Shown: positions 1 to 5,172, counted from the stretch's first letter. The stretch is 5,172 bases of DNA from Ruminococcus sp. (GCA_014799675.1 JAAVHM010000024.1:11998-17169); one strand, 5' to 3'. Made by a program: numbers and translations. The notes: generated by a model from the letters alone, not told the origin.

Positions 1-169
1 ACTTTGCGAACTAAACCATGTAACAGAAAACCGTGATTAGAGTTTTTGTATTTCACCACCTGCCAAATAACAGACGCATTAAATCGACCGTATTAAACAA
101 TTTAAAACAAACCAATCTACCTTTAGGTTAGCGTAGCCGGAGGAGGTAGGGAGTAAGGAAAGTGAGAGC
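1..169. other. Intergenic DNA without a recognisable gene
   Basis: I see no open reading frame with a ribosome site on either strand; the ATG codons at the far left run into stops within a few codons. Bases 1-120 are A/T-rich. Bases 99-115 resemble the A/C-rich core of the 70-bp repeats further right (an AATT-A-CAAACCAA pattern), perhaps a decayed copy. From about 138 the plus strand becomes almost purely purine, leading into the large inverted repeat that starts at 170. A 7-base inverted pair (TTAGGTT at 123-129, AACCTAA at 181-187) could form a competing structure. No tRNA or rRNA pattern was recognised. Confidence 0.6.
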
Positions 170-263
170 GCGAGAGAGAAAACCTAAGAGGGGAGGGGGA
201 GGCGGCGCGCGTCCAACGAATTCCATGAGCGCTCCCCCTCCCCTCTTTGGTTGTCTCGCTCGC
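170..263. repeat. Long imperfect inverted repeat with polypurine/polypyrimidine arms
   Basis: The arms are 170-201 and 232-263, 32 bases each, with 29 of 32 positions complementary. Mismatches fall at 175/258, 180/253 and 185/248, exactly five bases apart. The inner 16 bp (186-201 with 232-247) are perfect and consist of A and G only on the plus strand, with runs of four and five G. The 30-base loop (202-231) is GC-rich at its left and contains an EcoRI-type GAATTC at 218-223. The element could be a structured RNA hairpin, a barrier between transcription units, or a dispersed palindromic element. No U-tract follows on either strand, so it is not a standard intrinsic terminator. Its right arm ends where the first 70-bp repeat begins. 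Confidence 0.85.
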
Positions 264-400
264 ACCCTGTGAACGACTAACAGTTACTAACCTTGCTTTC
301 AAAATTCAAAAACAAACCAACAATTTCAAACGCACCTTGTGAACGACTAACGGTTTCTAAAAAAGTCTCCAAAATTCAAAAGTAAACAAACAGTTCCAAA
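261..400 (-). repeat. Two tandem 70-bp repeat units
   Basis: Units 261-330 and 331-400 align without gaps at a strict 70-base period, with about 55 of 70 bases identical by eye. The best-conserved parts are the start (CGCACC-TGTGAACGACTAAC) and an AAAATTCAAA block ten bases long that is identical in both. The most divergent segment is in the middle (291-300 against 361-370). The plus strand is rich in A and C, so the minus strand is rich in T and G. The strand label follows the T/G-rich orientation, which matches the copies right of parA. There is no reading frame of note, and no unique spacers as in a CRISPR array. Function unknown. Confidence 0.85.
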
Positions 401-405
401 CAATC

Positions 406-436
406 CAAAATGCAAAGACAAGCTAACAATTTCCCA
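406..436 (-). repeat. Degenerate partial third copy of the 70-bp repeat
   Basis: This stretch aligns without gaps to 300-330, the second half of repeat unit 1, sharing the CAAAAT start and the CTAACAATTTC/CCAACAATTTC end with a few substitutions between. It lies directly before the eno terminator. It lacks the first half with the GTGAACGACTAAC block. Confidence 0.55.
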
Positions 437-450
437 CAAAACAAAAACAG

Positions 451-483
451 AAAAAAGGGAAGCCCCACATAAAGGAACTTCCC
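451..483 (-). terminator. Rho-independent terminator of eno
   Basis: On the minus strand, seven bases after the eno stop codon, arms 483-474 and 466-457 form a 10-bp stem (GGGAAGUUCC with GGGGCUUCCC, two G-U pairs) with a 7-base loop. Six U residues follow (456-451). This is the layout of an intrinsic terminator and ends the eno transcript. Confidence 0.88.
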
Positions 484-490
484 ATAAAAT

Positions 491-1753
491 TCATTTTAAA
501 CAGCAGCCCTGCAATTGCTCCTCTATCCTTATAAGCCTGTTGTATTTTGCAGTTCGCTCGCTGCGGCAGGGCGCGCCCGTTTTGATCTGCCCCGCGTTTA
601 CCGCTACCGCAAGGTCGGCAATGAAAGCGTCCTCGGTCTCTCCGCTTCGGTGGGAAATTATCGTCCCGTAACCGCTTTCCTTGGCAAGACTTATGGCGGA
701 AAGCGTCTCGGTCAGCGTGCCTATCTGATTCAGCTTGATAAGAATAGAATTTGCACAGCCGCTTTCAATGCCCTTTTTCAAACGCTTGGGGTTGGTGACA
801 AAAAGGTCGTCCCCCACAAGCTTTATCTTGCCGCCAAGTTTGTCTGTAAGCTTTTTCCAGCCCTCCCAGTCCTCCTCGTCAAGAGGGTCTTCAATAGAAA
901 CTATGGGGTACTTTGAGCATAAATTTTCCCAGTCGGAAATAAGCTCGTCGGTGCTTTTCGCAAGCTTCTTTTTCGGCAGGAAATAACCCTTTTTATCCGA
1001 CTTCCATTCGCTTGAAGCCGCGTCCAGAGCAATGGAAAAATCCGTGCGGGGGTGGTAGCCTGCTTTCTCCACCGCTTCCAGAATAAGCTCGATAGCTTCC
1101 TCCTCCCCCGCAAGGTCGGGAGCAAAGCCGCCCTCGTCCCCCACTCCCGTGCTGAGTCCCCTGCCCTTTAAAATTTTGGCAAGATTGTGATACACCTCGG
1201 CGCATTGCCTAAGTCCCTCACGGAAATTCGGCGCGCCGCTTGGGATTATCATAAATTCCTGAACGTCCAGATTATTCGCCGCATGAGCCCCGCCGTTGAG
1301 AATATTCATCATTGGCATGGGGAGCTTCCTGCCGTTTACTCCGCCGATAAAGCGGTACAGCGGCATTTTGTAATGATTTGCCGCCGCCCTCGCCGCCGCA
1401 AGGGAAACCGCAAGCATGGCGTTCGCTCCCAGCTTGGACTTGTCCTCCGTGCCGTCCGCGGAAATAAGCGCGCTGTCCACACGGAAGGTATCGGCGGGAT
1501 CAAGCCCCTTTAAAGCGATGTTCAGGGTGTTGTTGATATTGGAAACAGCTTTTTGTACGCCCTTTCCGCAGTAACGTTTTTCGTCGCCGTCCCTAAGCTC
1601 CAGAGCTTCAAAAATTCCCGTGCTTGCTCCGCTTGGGGCTGCTCCCCTGCCCGCCGTTCCGTCGGCAAGAAAGACCTCCGCCTCAACGGTGGGATTGCCT
1701 CGGGAGTCGATGATCTCACGTCCCACTACCTTTTCTATAACTGCCTTTTGCAT
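491..1753 (-). CDS. eno: Enolase (phosphopyruvate hydratase)
   Basis: Enolase interconverts 2-phosphoglycerate and phosphoenolpyruvate in glycolysis and gluconeogenesis; it is cytoplasmic and Mg-dependent. From the preferred start the protein has 420 residues, slightly short of the usual 430 or so. Visible family features are the GREIIDSRGNPTVE N-terminus, the SGAST loop (Ser44, mobile loop), His157 in NGGAHA, Glu166, the GDEGGFAP loop with Glu207, metal ligands Asp244, Glu288 (IEDP) and Asp315 (GDD), the signature ILIKLNQIGTLTET with catalytic Lys340, His368 in SHRSGET, and Lys391. Nothing essential is missing. An in-frame ATG nine bases upstream (1762) would add three residues, but it directly abuts the AGGA ribosome site; the ATG at 1753 sits nine bases from it and is preferred. 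The gene lies between two intrinsic terminators, so it is probably transcribed alone. Confidence 0.98.
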   Translation of the reverse strand: MQKAVIEKVVGREIIDSRGNPTVEAEVFLADGTAGRGAAPSGASTGIFEALELRDGDEKRYCGKGVQKAVSNINNTLNIALKGLDPADTFRVDSALISADGTEDKSKLGANAMLAVSLAAARAAANHYKMPLYRFIGGVNGRKLPMPMMNILNGGAHAANNLDVQEFMIIPSGAPNFREGLRQCAEVYHNLAKILKGRGLSTGVGDEGGFAPDLAGEEEAIELILEAVEKAGYHPRTDFSIALDAASSEWKSDKKGYFLPKKKLAKSTDELISDWENLCSKYPIVSIEDPLDEEDWEGWKKLTDKLGGKIKLVGDDLFVTNPKRLKKGIESGCANSILIKLNQIGTLTETLSAISLAKESGYGTIISHRSGETEDAFIADLAVAVNAGQIKTGAPCRSERTAKYNRLIRIEEQLQGCCLK

Positions 1754-1762
1754 GGTTATCAT

Positions 1763-1770
1763 TCCTTTCC
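1763..1770 (-). promoter_or_regulatory. Ribosome binding site deciding the eno start
   Basis: The minus strand reads GGAAAGGA here. It leaves no spacer before the ATG at 1762 but nine bases before the ATG at 1753, favouring the latter. Part of it is also the 3' arm of a leader inverted repeat. Confidence 0.75.
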
Positions 1771-1801
1771 TGTTTTGGAATAGTATTACCGATACAGGAA
1801 A
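1766..1801 (-). promoter_or_regulatory. Inverted repeat in the eno leader overlapping the ribosome site
   Basis: On the minus strand TTTCCTGT (1801-1794) and ACAGGAAA (1773-1766) are perfectly complementary over 8 bp around a 20-base interior. The 3' arm covers the first part of the eno Shine-Dalgarno sequence. If the leader RNA includes both arms, the hairpin could limit ribosome access. If the promoter lies in the interior (weak -10-like TACTAT), it could instead be an operator. I could not identify a convincing -35 box, so the eno start of transcription is unresolved. Confidence 0.4.
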
Positions 1802-1816
1802 ATTTTATTCAGCCGC

Positions 1817-1858
1817 AAAAAATTCCCCCATGAACAACAGTATCTGTTCATGAGAGAA
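1817..1858 (-). terminator. Rho-independent terminator of the parA-parB operon
   Basis: About 20 bases after the SUKH-like gene stop, the minus strand forms a 14-bp stem (1858-1845 with 1836-1823) with only two G-U pairs and an 8-base loop (1844-1837). Six U residues follow (1822-1817). It separates the par operon from eno. Confidence 0.9.
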
Positions 1859-1878
1859 TATGTTTCAAGAGTATAAAT

Positions 1879-2472
1879 TTACCTGTCCTTTTGAATAAGT
1901 TTTCTAAGCAAAAAGCTAAAAAATTCAGAATCAGTAGGTTTCAGCTCTTTAATAAAATTCGTCAAGCTTTCTGACAGGAAAGTAAAAAATCTGATGCTGT
2001 CATCATTTTCGTCATAATCCTCAATAAGAATATGCCCAGTGTCACGCTCAATAAAAACATACGAATAATAATAACCTGTTATTCCGATAGGTATATATTT
2101 GTTCGTATCAAAATTATTGAACCAAAAACTTTTCGGGTCAAACCATTCAAAAAGCTTGTCCGTTACGGTTGAACCGAGCATAATTTCGTCCGTTTTATCA
2201 GGCGCATTTTTATGATAACCTCTGACATCAACATGGCAAATAGAATAATACGCCTTTAAAATATCCGGCATTTCGTAACCGAAAAGCTCCTTGAAAAAGG
2301 AGAAATCCAGCTTCTTTTCACGGGGGAAAAACAAGCGGTTCAACCGAATTTCATTCGCATACCTCGGCTCGGCTTCATGCAGACAAAACTCCATATAATC
2401 AGGCGTGACATTAACTTTGCTGAAATAATTTCCGAGGGCTGACCGCATTTTCAATTCCGAAAAATCAAACAC
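1879..2472 (-). CDS. SUKH (SMI1/KNR4)-like protein, possible immunity protein
   Basis: A predicted soluble protein of 197 residues with no signal peptide or membrane segment. Its second half follows the SUKH pattern: a helix with MPDILKAYYSICHVDV (about 68-83), a beta-rich YIPIGITGYYYSYVFIE then DTGHILIEDYDEND (126-157), and a C-terminal FLSESLTNFIKEL helix (165-177). SUKH proteins are often immunity proteins against polymorphic or contact-dependent toxins, but the superfamily also has other roles, and no toxin gene is visible here. The family call comes from pattern recognition. The GTG at 2472 is preferred because GGAGGG lies seven bases before it; the ATG at 2487 (202 residues) has no ribosome site and would place that motif inside the coding sequence. 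It follows parB by about 40 bases and ends before a terminator, so it is probably the last gene of the par operon. The sequence is clearly more A+T-rich than parB. Confidence 0.8.
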   Translation of the reverse strand: MFDFSELKMRSALGNYFSKVNVTPDYMEFCLHEAEPRYANEIRLNRLFFPREKKLDFSFFKELFGYEMPDILKAYYSICHVDVRGYHKNAPDKTDEIMLGSTVTDKLFEWFDPKSFWFNNFDTNKYIPIGITGYYYSYVFIERDTGHILIEDYDENDDSIRFFTFLSESLTNFIKELKPTDSEFFSFLLRKLIQKDR

Positions 2473-2477
2473 ATTTA

Positions 2478-2485
2478 CTCCCTCC
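2478..2485 (-). promoter_or_regulatory. Ribosome binding site pointing to a GTG start
   Basis: The minus strand reads GGAGGGAG, with seven bases between GGAGGG and the GTG at 2472. It lies downstream of the longer ATG candidate (2487), whose own upstream bases show no Shine-Dalgarno match. Confidence 0.65.
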
Positions 2486-2512
2486 ATTTGTCACGCACAA
2501 AACAATTAGCAA

Positions 2513-3421
2513 TCAATACATAGTCAGCTTATCGGCAATTTCGGTAAGCTCGCTCTGCTCGTAAAAATCAATTGTAATGCTTCCCCTTTCGCCGTCCTTT
2601 GAGGAAATACGCACTTTTCTCCCCAAATGCTTTTCAAGGCTTATCTGCATTTCGGTGATAAAGGGAGTGCTTTCGCAAAAGCTGTTTTCCGTCTCTGTCT
2701 CCTTTGGAACTTCGCTCTTTTCGGAAGCTTCTGGAATTTCTTTTTCCTCGGAAACCGTTTCCGCCGCGCCCTTTGCGGCTATCTTTTCAATGCCGCGGAC
2801 GGTAATTTTTCCCGCCGCCGCATCCTTTGCAAGAGAAAGCATTTCCTCCTCGTTTTCAATGGCGGAAATTGCCTTAGCCTGTCCCGCGGAAATTTCCCGC
2901 CGCTTTAACATTTCAACCAGTTTTTCGGGGAGATTGAGCAGCCGCACCGAGTTCGCAATAGCTGAACGGGATTTTCCCACCGCTTTGGAAAGCTGCTCCT
3001 GTGTCATGCCGTACTCCTCCATAAGAGAACGGTACGCCATTGCTTCTTCAATAGGGTTCAGGTCCTCACGCTGAATGTTTTCTATAAGAGCGATCTGCGC
3101 CGTTTCCTCGTCGGTGAAATCCTTTATTACCGCGGAGACCTCGCTCAGTCCCAGCATTCTGCAAGCCCGCCAGCGGCGTTCCCCCGCCACTATCTGATAA
3201 GCCGCGCCCATGGGACGAACCACGATAGGCTGTATAAGACCGTGCTGACGGATACTGTCCGCAAGCTCGGCGATCGACCCGTCGTCAAACTGCTGACGGG
3301 GCTGGTTTCGGTTAGGTTCTATATCGGACATACGGAGAGTTACCGCGCCCTCGCCGCTGTCGCTGCCGTTATCGCCGAACAGAGCGTCCAAACCCTGTCC
3401 GAGCGCTTTTTTCTTTGCCAT
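2513..3421 (-). CDS. parB: Chromosome-partitioning protein ParB (Spo0J)
   Basis: This ParB is a CTP-dependent DNA clamp that loads at parS, spreads along the chromosome near the origin, and recruits SMC. The 302 residues are typical of chromosomal ParB. In order: an N-terminal ParA-contacting motif LGQGLDALFG (7-16); the ParB/sulfiredoxin CTP-binding domain with QPRQQF (40-45), GLIQPIVVRP (61-70), GERRWRA (80-86) and ENIQREDLNPIEEA (114-127); a helix-turn-helix around MTQEQLSKAVGKSRSAIANS (139-158) that reads parS; a Glu/Lys/Ser-rich linker (about 222-250); and a C-terminal dimerisation domain (about 254-302). A perfect AGGAGG lies eight bases before the ATG (3430-3435), so the start is secure. 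Unusually, it is separated from parA by a lipoprotein-like gene; Firmicutes soj and spo0J are normally adjacent. Confidence 0.97.
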   Translation of the reverse strand: MAKKKALGQGLDALFGDNGSDSGEGAVTLRMSDIEPNRNQPRQQFDDGSIAELADSIRQHGLIQPIVVRPMGAAYQIVAGERRWRACRMLGLSEVSAVIKDFTDEETAQIALIENIQREDLNPIEEAMAYRSLMEEYGMTQEQLSKAVGKSRSAIANSVRLLNLPEKLVEMLKRREISAGQAKAISAIENEEEMLSLAKDAAAGKITVRGIEKIAAKGAAETVSEEKEIPEASEKSEVPKETETENSFCESTPFITEMQISLEKHLGRKVRISSKDGERGSITIDFYEQSELTEIADKLTMY

Positions 3422-3457
3422 TTTAATATCCTCCTAAATATTTCCGTCGGTATCGTT

Positions 3458-4051
3458 TTAAATACTACAAATTATGACGTTTTCCACAAAACCAATGCTG
3501 TTATAAAAAACAATTATCTGTTTGTTGTTTCCGATATTCCAAACGTCGCCCCAAACACACGTAACCTCTCCTCCGTCGGGTTCGCCCCAAAACTCGTGCA
3601 GCTCGCTGTATTTGATGCCGCTAAGCATTCTCAATACTTCGTCGGAGCTGTATTCACCGTTATTAAGAAGCTCAAAAAAATTATCGTCCATATAATATAA
3701 CGGCGGGTCGTCATCGGTATAATTTACGTTGTTTGTTATTTTTTCTTCAATATCATCTATTATAACGTTTTCGGCAAAGCCGTCGCTGTTATAATAAACG
3801 ATTATCTGTTTTTTACTGCCGTTGTCGTCAATGACCCAAATGTCTCCCCAAAAGCCCGAAAGTCCTCCGTTGGGTTCTCCCCATTCGGCGGCTATATCCT
3901 CGTAATAAACGCCGTTTACAATTTCAAGCACTTCTTCCGCGCCGTATTCCTTGCTGAAAACAAGGTCGGAAACCTCGTCAAGTTCTGTCATAGCGGAAGC
4001 CTTGCAGCTTGAAATTACAATGGCAATAAGTACCGTTAATATTTTTTTCAA
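3458..4051 (-). CDS. Putative lipoprotein with two tandem WGEP-type repeats
   Basis: I cannot assign a function. From the TTG at 4051 the protein has 197 residues and opens with a lysine pair, a hydrophobic stretch and the lipobox ISSC (Cys16), so it is probably anchored to the outer face of the membrane. The mature part is acidic and duplicated: residues 36-101 and 134-197 align, each with a helix ending in EVL, WGEP(N/D)GG (57 and 155), WGD(I/V)W (68 and 167), QIIV(Y/F)YNS (82 and 178) and GF-ENVII. This helix-then-strands plan with a G-P turn resembles the BamE/SmpA or BLIP-like fold; that is inference. The open frame reaches a TTG at 4120 overlapping the parA stop, with AAAGG before it, but that start would run through parS and give an odd 38-residue leader. 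It is markedly A+T-rich (16 G+C in 3721-3780) against the flanking par genes. Confidence 0.75.
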   Translation of the reverse strand: MKKILTVLIAIVISSCKASAMTELDEVSDLVFSKEYGAEEVLEIVNGVYYEDIAAEWGEPNGGLSGFWGDIWVIDDNGSKKQIIVYYNSDGFAENVIIDDIEEKITNNVNYTDDDPPLYYMDDNFFELLNNGEYSSDEVLRMLSGIKYSELHEFWGEPDGGEVTCVWGDVWNIGNNKQIIVFYNSIGFVENVIICSI

Positions 4052-4059
4052 GTATAACA

Positions 4060-4066
4060 CACCCTT
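4060..4066 (-). promoter_or_regulatory. Ribosome-site candidate for the lipoprotein TTG start
   Basis: The minus strand reads AAGGGTG, with its GGG run about ten bases before the TTG at 4051. The match is moderate, but together with the lysine-led signal peptide it supports the shorter start. Confidence 0.5.
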
Positions 4067-4070
4067 AAAA

Positions 4071-4086
4071 TGTTCCACATGGAACA
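4071..4086. promoter_or_regulatory. parS: Probable parS site (ParB loading site)
   Basis: TGTTCCACATGGAACA matches the conserved Firmicutes parS pattern TGTTNCACGTGNAACA at every fixed position except the central one (A in place of G at position 9). The left half-site is perfect, and the outer seven bases form a perfect palindrome. It lies in the 65-bp gap between parA and the lipoprotein gene, inside the operon that encodes ParB, where ParB could load. By position, bound ParB could also hinder transcription from parA into the downstream genes. Confidence 0.82.
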
Positions 4087-4116
4087 AATAAACTGACCCG
4101 CCATTATAAAAGCCGT

Positions 4117-4902
4117 TCAATTCTTGACCTTTGCTTCCGCCTTATGTCTTTTCAGCATTTCGTCGGTAAGAGCAATATACGCTTCCGACCCGCGGGAGGC
4201 TTTGTCATAATAAATCACAGGCTTGCCGAAGCTGGGAGCTTCGCTTATGCGGACGTTTCTCGGAATGACCGTCCTGAACATTTTTTTCGGAAAATGCTTT
4301 TTCACCTCGCTGACGACCTGCGCCGTAAGATTGAGCCTGCTGTCAAACATGGTGAAAAGTATGCCCTCGATGTCGATAGTGGGATTATACCGCTGTTTCA
4401 CAAGTCTTATGGACTCCACAAGCTGGGAAAGTCCCTCCAGTGCAAAATACTCGCAGGTCATAGGCACGAGAACGGTGTCGCAGGCGCAGAGAGCGTTTAT
4501 CGGTATCAGGGACAGGGACGGCGGGCAGTCCAGCAAAATATAGTCGTAATCCTGCCGAATCGTAAGCAGCTGCATTTTCATGCGCTTCTGCATATTGTCC
4601 ACCTCGATAAGCTCGATATCGGCGGCGGCAAGGGCGGAGGTCGCAGGCACGAGCCAGACGTTGTCAAACTCGGTTTGTATAACAGCTTCCTGAATTCTCC
4701 GCAGTCCGAGAAGCACATCATATGTAGACGCTCCGATACTTTTTTTCTTTATTCCGAAGCCGCTTGTAGTATTACCCTGCGCGTCCATATCGACGCAAAG
4801 CACTTTTTTCTTTTTTTGACCGAGACAGGCGGCAAGGTTCACGACCGTGGTGGACTTGCCGACGCCGCCCTTCTGGTTAGCCACTGCAATAACAATAGAC
4901 AT
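4117..4902 (-). CDS. parA: Chromosome-partitioning ATPase ParA (Soj)
   Basis: A 261-residue MinD/ParA-type ATPase. ATP-bound dimers bind DNA non-specifically, and ParB triggers hydrolysis; in Bacillus, Soj also controls DnaA. Visible motifs: the deviant Walker A KGGVGKST (11-18, signature Gly12 and Lys16), Walker A' DMDAQGN (38-44, catalytic Asp40), Walker B ILLDCPP (122-128, Asp125), and arginines at 189 (FDSRLNL) and 218 (RNVRISEAPSFGKP). The positions of Gly12, Lys16, Asp40, Arg189 and Arg218 coincide with B. subtilis Soj numbering as I recall it; the two arginines are the DNA-binding ones there. There is no C-terminal amphipathic helix as in MinD and no N-terminal HTH as in plasmid type Ia ParA, so it is a chromosomal type. 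The ATG follows AAAGGA by ten bases. It is the first gene of the operon and has a strong promoter. Confidence 0.97.
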   Translation of the reverse strand: MSIVIAVANQKGGVGKSTTVVNLAACLGQKKKKVLCVDMDAQGNTTSGFGIKKKSIGASTYDVLLGLRRIQEAVIQTEFDNVWLVPATSALAAADIELIEVDNMQKRMKMQLLTIRQDYDYILLDCPPSLSLIPINALCACDTVLVPMTCEYFALEGLSQLVESIRLVKQRYNPTIDIEGILFTMFDSRLNLTAQVVSEVKKHFPKKMFRTVIPRNVRISEAPSFGKPVIYYDKASRGSEAYIALTDEMLKRHKAEAKVKN

Positions 4903-4906
4903 TTTG

Positions 4907-4916
4907 AGGACGTCCT
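4907..4916. promoter_or_regulatory. 10-bp palindrome overlapping the parA ribosome site
   Basis: AGGACGTCCT is a perfect palindrome. Its right end is part of the minus-strand AAAGGA ribosome site (4918-4913). In RNA it has no loop, so a hairpin is unlikely; it could be a binding site or chance. Confidence 0.3.
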
Positions 4917-4941
4917 TTCAGAAATAATCATCAATATGAAT

Positions 4942-4970
4942 ATTATAGCACATTTTCGTTTTTATTGCAA
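4942..4970 (-). promoter_or_regulatory. Sigma-A promoter of the parA operon
   Basis: On the minus strand the -35 box TTGCAA (4970-4965) and a perfect -10 box TATAAT (4947-4942) are exactly 17 bases apart. TGC directly before the -10 gives an extended -10. Transcription should start near 4935, leaving a leader of about 33 bases before the parA ATG. No obvious operator lies beside it. Confidence 0.85.
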
Positions 4971-5057
4971 CTTTTTTTACAGAAATTACTTTACAATGTT
5001 TTCTTTGTGTTGTTGTGTTTTTTTGTGTACTTGTTTGCTGTTTTGTTTTTTTATTTG
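4971..5057. other. T/G-rich intergenic DNA without a gene
   Basis: The plus strand is dominated by T with scattered G, including several runs of T up to seven long. A short Cys- and Phe-rich open frame from the ATG at 4936 crosses it, but it has no ribosome site. Bases from about 5030 resemble a decayed copy of the neighbouring repeat. Confidence 0.5.
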
Positions 5058-5172
5058 TTTGGACTTGTTGGTTTGCTTTTGAATTTTGTATGTTTTTTCT
5101 TGAAATTTTACTTGTTCACGGCTTTGGCTGTTTGTACTTGTTGGTTTGTTTTTGAATTTTGGTTTGTTTGTT
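5058..5172 (+). repeat. Inverted-orientation copies of the 70-bp repeat family
   Basis: One 73-base unit (5058-5130) is followed by the start of a second (5131 to the window end). The core TTGTTGGTTTG-TTTTGAATTTTG occurs at 5065-5088 and 5138-5161 with one difference. The second core is an exact 24-base reverse-complement match to 300-323 left of eno. The full unit also aligns with the minus strand of 331-400: shared TTTGGA start, CTTTTGAATTTTG core, T-run, GAAA, and a GTTCAC block near the end. The second unit is cut by the window edge. Confidence 0.8.

Noticed and set aside
261..400. CRISPR array
   Set aside because: There are only two full units, similarity runs through the whole 70 bases, there are no unique spacers, and no cas gene is present.
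515..916. Plus-strand open frame of 133 codons opposite eno
   Set aside because: It is antisense to a complete enolase gene, has no ribosome site, and its product resembles no family I know.
1839..1868. Promoter TTGAAA-18-GATACT for eno
   Set aside because: Its -10 box lies in the loop of the operon terminator, so any transcript would start at or within that hairpin. The -10 match is only four of six, so I mention it but do not annotate it.
3480..3488. DnaA-box-like TTTTCCACA
   Set aside because: It is a single one-mismatch copy inside a coding sequence. An origin would need a cluster and an AT-rich unwinding region, so oriC is not supported here.
4144..5082. Plus-strand open frame of 312 codons opposite parA
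   Set aside because: It is mostly the complement of parA, which has all of its motifs. The tail runs through the T/G-rich repeats, giving a low-complexity Phe/Cys/Leu end.
4936..5082. Short Cys-rich hydrophobic peptide frame on the plus strand
   Set aside because: There is no Shine-Dalgarno sequence, the start overlaps the parA promoter, and the composition simply reflects T/G-rich repeat DNA.
5112..5120. TGTTCACGG in the right repeat as a parS half-site
   Set aside because: It lacks one base of the TGTTNCACG half-site and has no second half. The equivalent block in the left repeats (GTTCACAAGG) diverges further.

Overview
The window looks like chromosomal DNA from a low-G+C Gram-positive bacterium of the Clostridia, probably a gut Oscillospiraceae/Ruminococcaceae relative. 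This rests on Soj/Spo0J-type ParA and ParB, strong AGGAGG-type ribosome sites, a sigma-A promoter with an extended -10, TTG and GTG starts, and a Bacillus-type parS sequence. The assignment to a family is inference. All five recognisable genes lie on the minus strand and read right to left.

Right to left: an A/T-rich, repeat-bearing intergenic stretch (about 4971-5172); a sigma-A promoter (4942-4970); parA/soj; a 65-bp gap holding a near-consensus parS site (4071-4086); a putative lipoprotein with two tandem copies of a domain of about 65 residues; parB/spo0J; a SUKH (SMI1/KNR4)-like gene; and a strong Rho-independent terminator (1817-1858). I read these four genes as one operon with its own centromere-like site. 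Next comes eno (enolase) with its own terminator (451-483). The leftmost 450 bases carry no gene. They hold a 32-bp-arm polypurine inverted repeat (170-263) followed directly by two tandem 70-bp repeat units.

The ParA ATPase, the ParB CTPase and parS form the standard chromosome-segregation module. Two features are unusual. The lipoprotein and SUKH-like genes are clearly more A+T-rich than parA and parB (sampled 60-base stretches: 16/60 and 20/60 G+C against 38/60 in each par gene), which suggests later insertion into the operon. The 70-bp repeat family seen left of eno also appears right of parA in the opposite orientation, with one exact 24-bp match, so the gene block is bracketed by outward-facing copies of the same intergenic repeat. 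I see no complete new system. The most interesting parts are the modified par operon and the repeat/hairpin elements.
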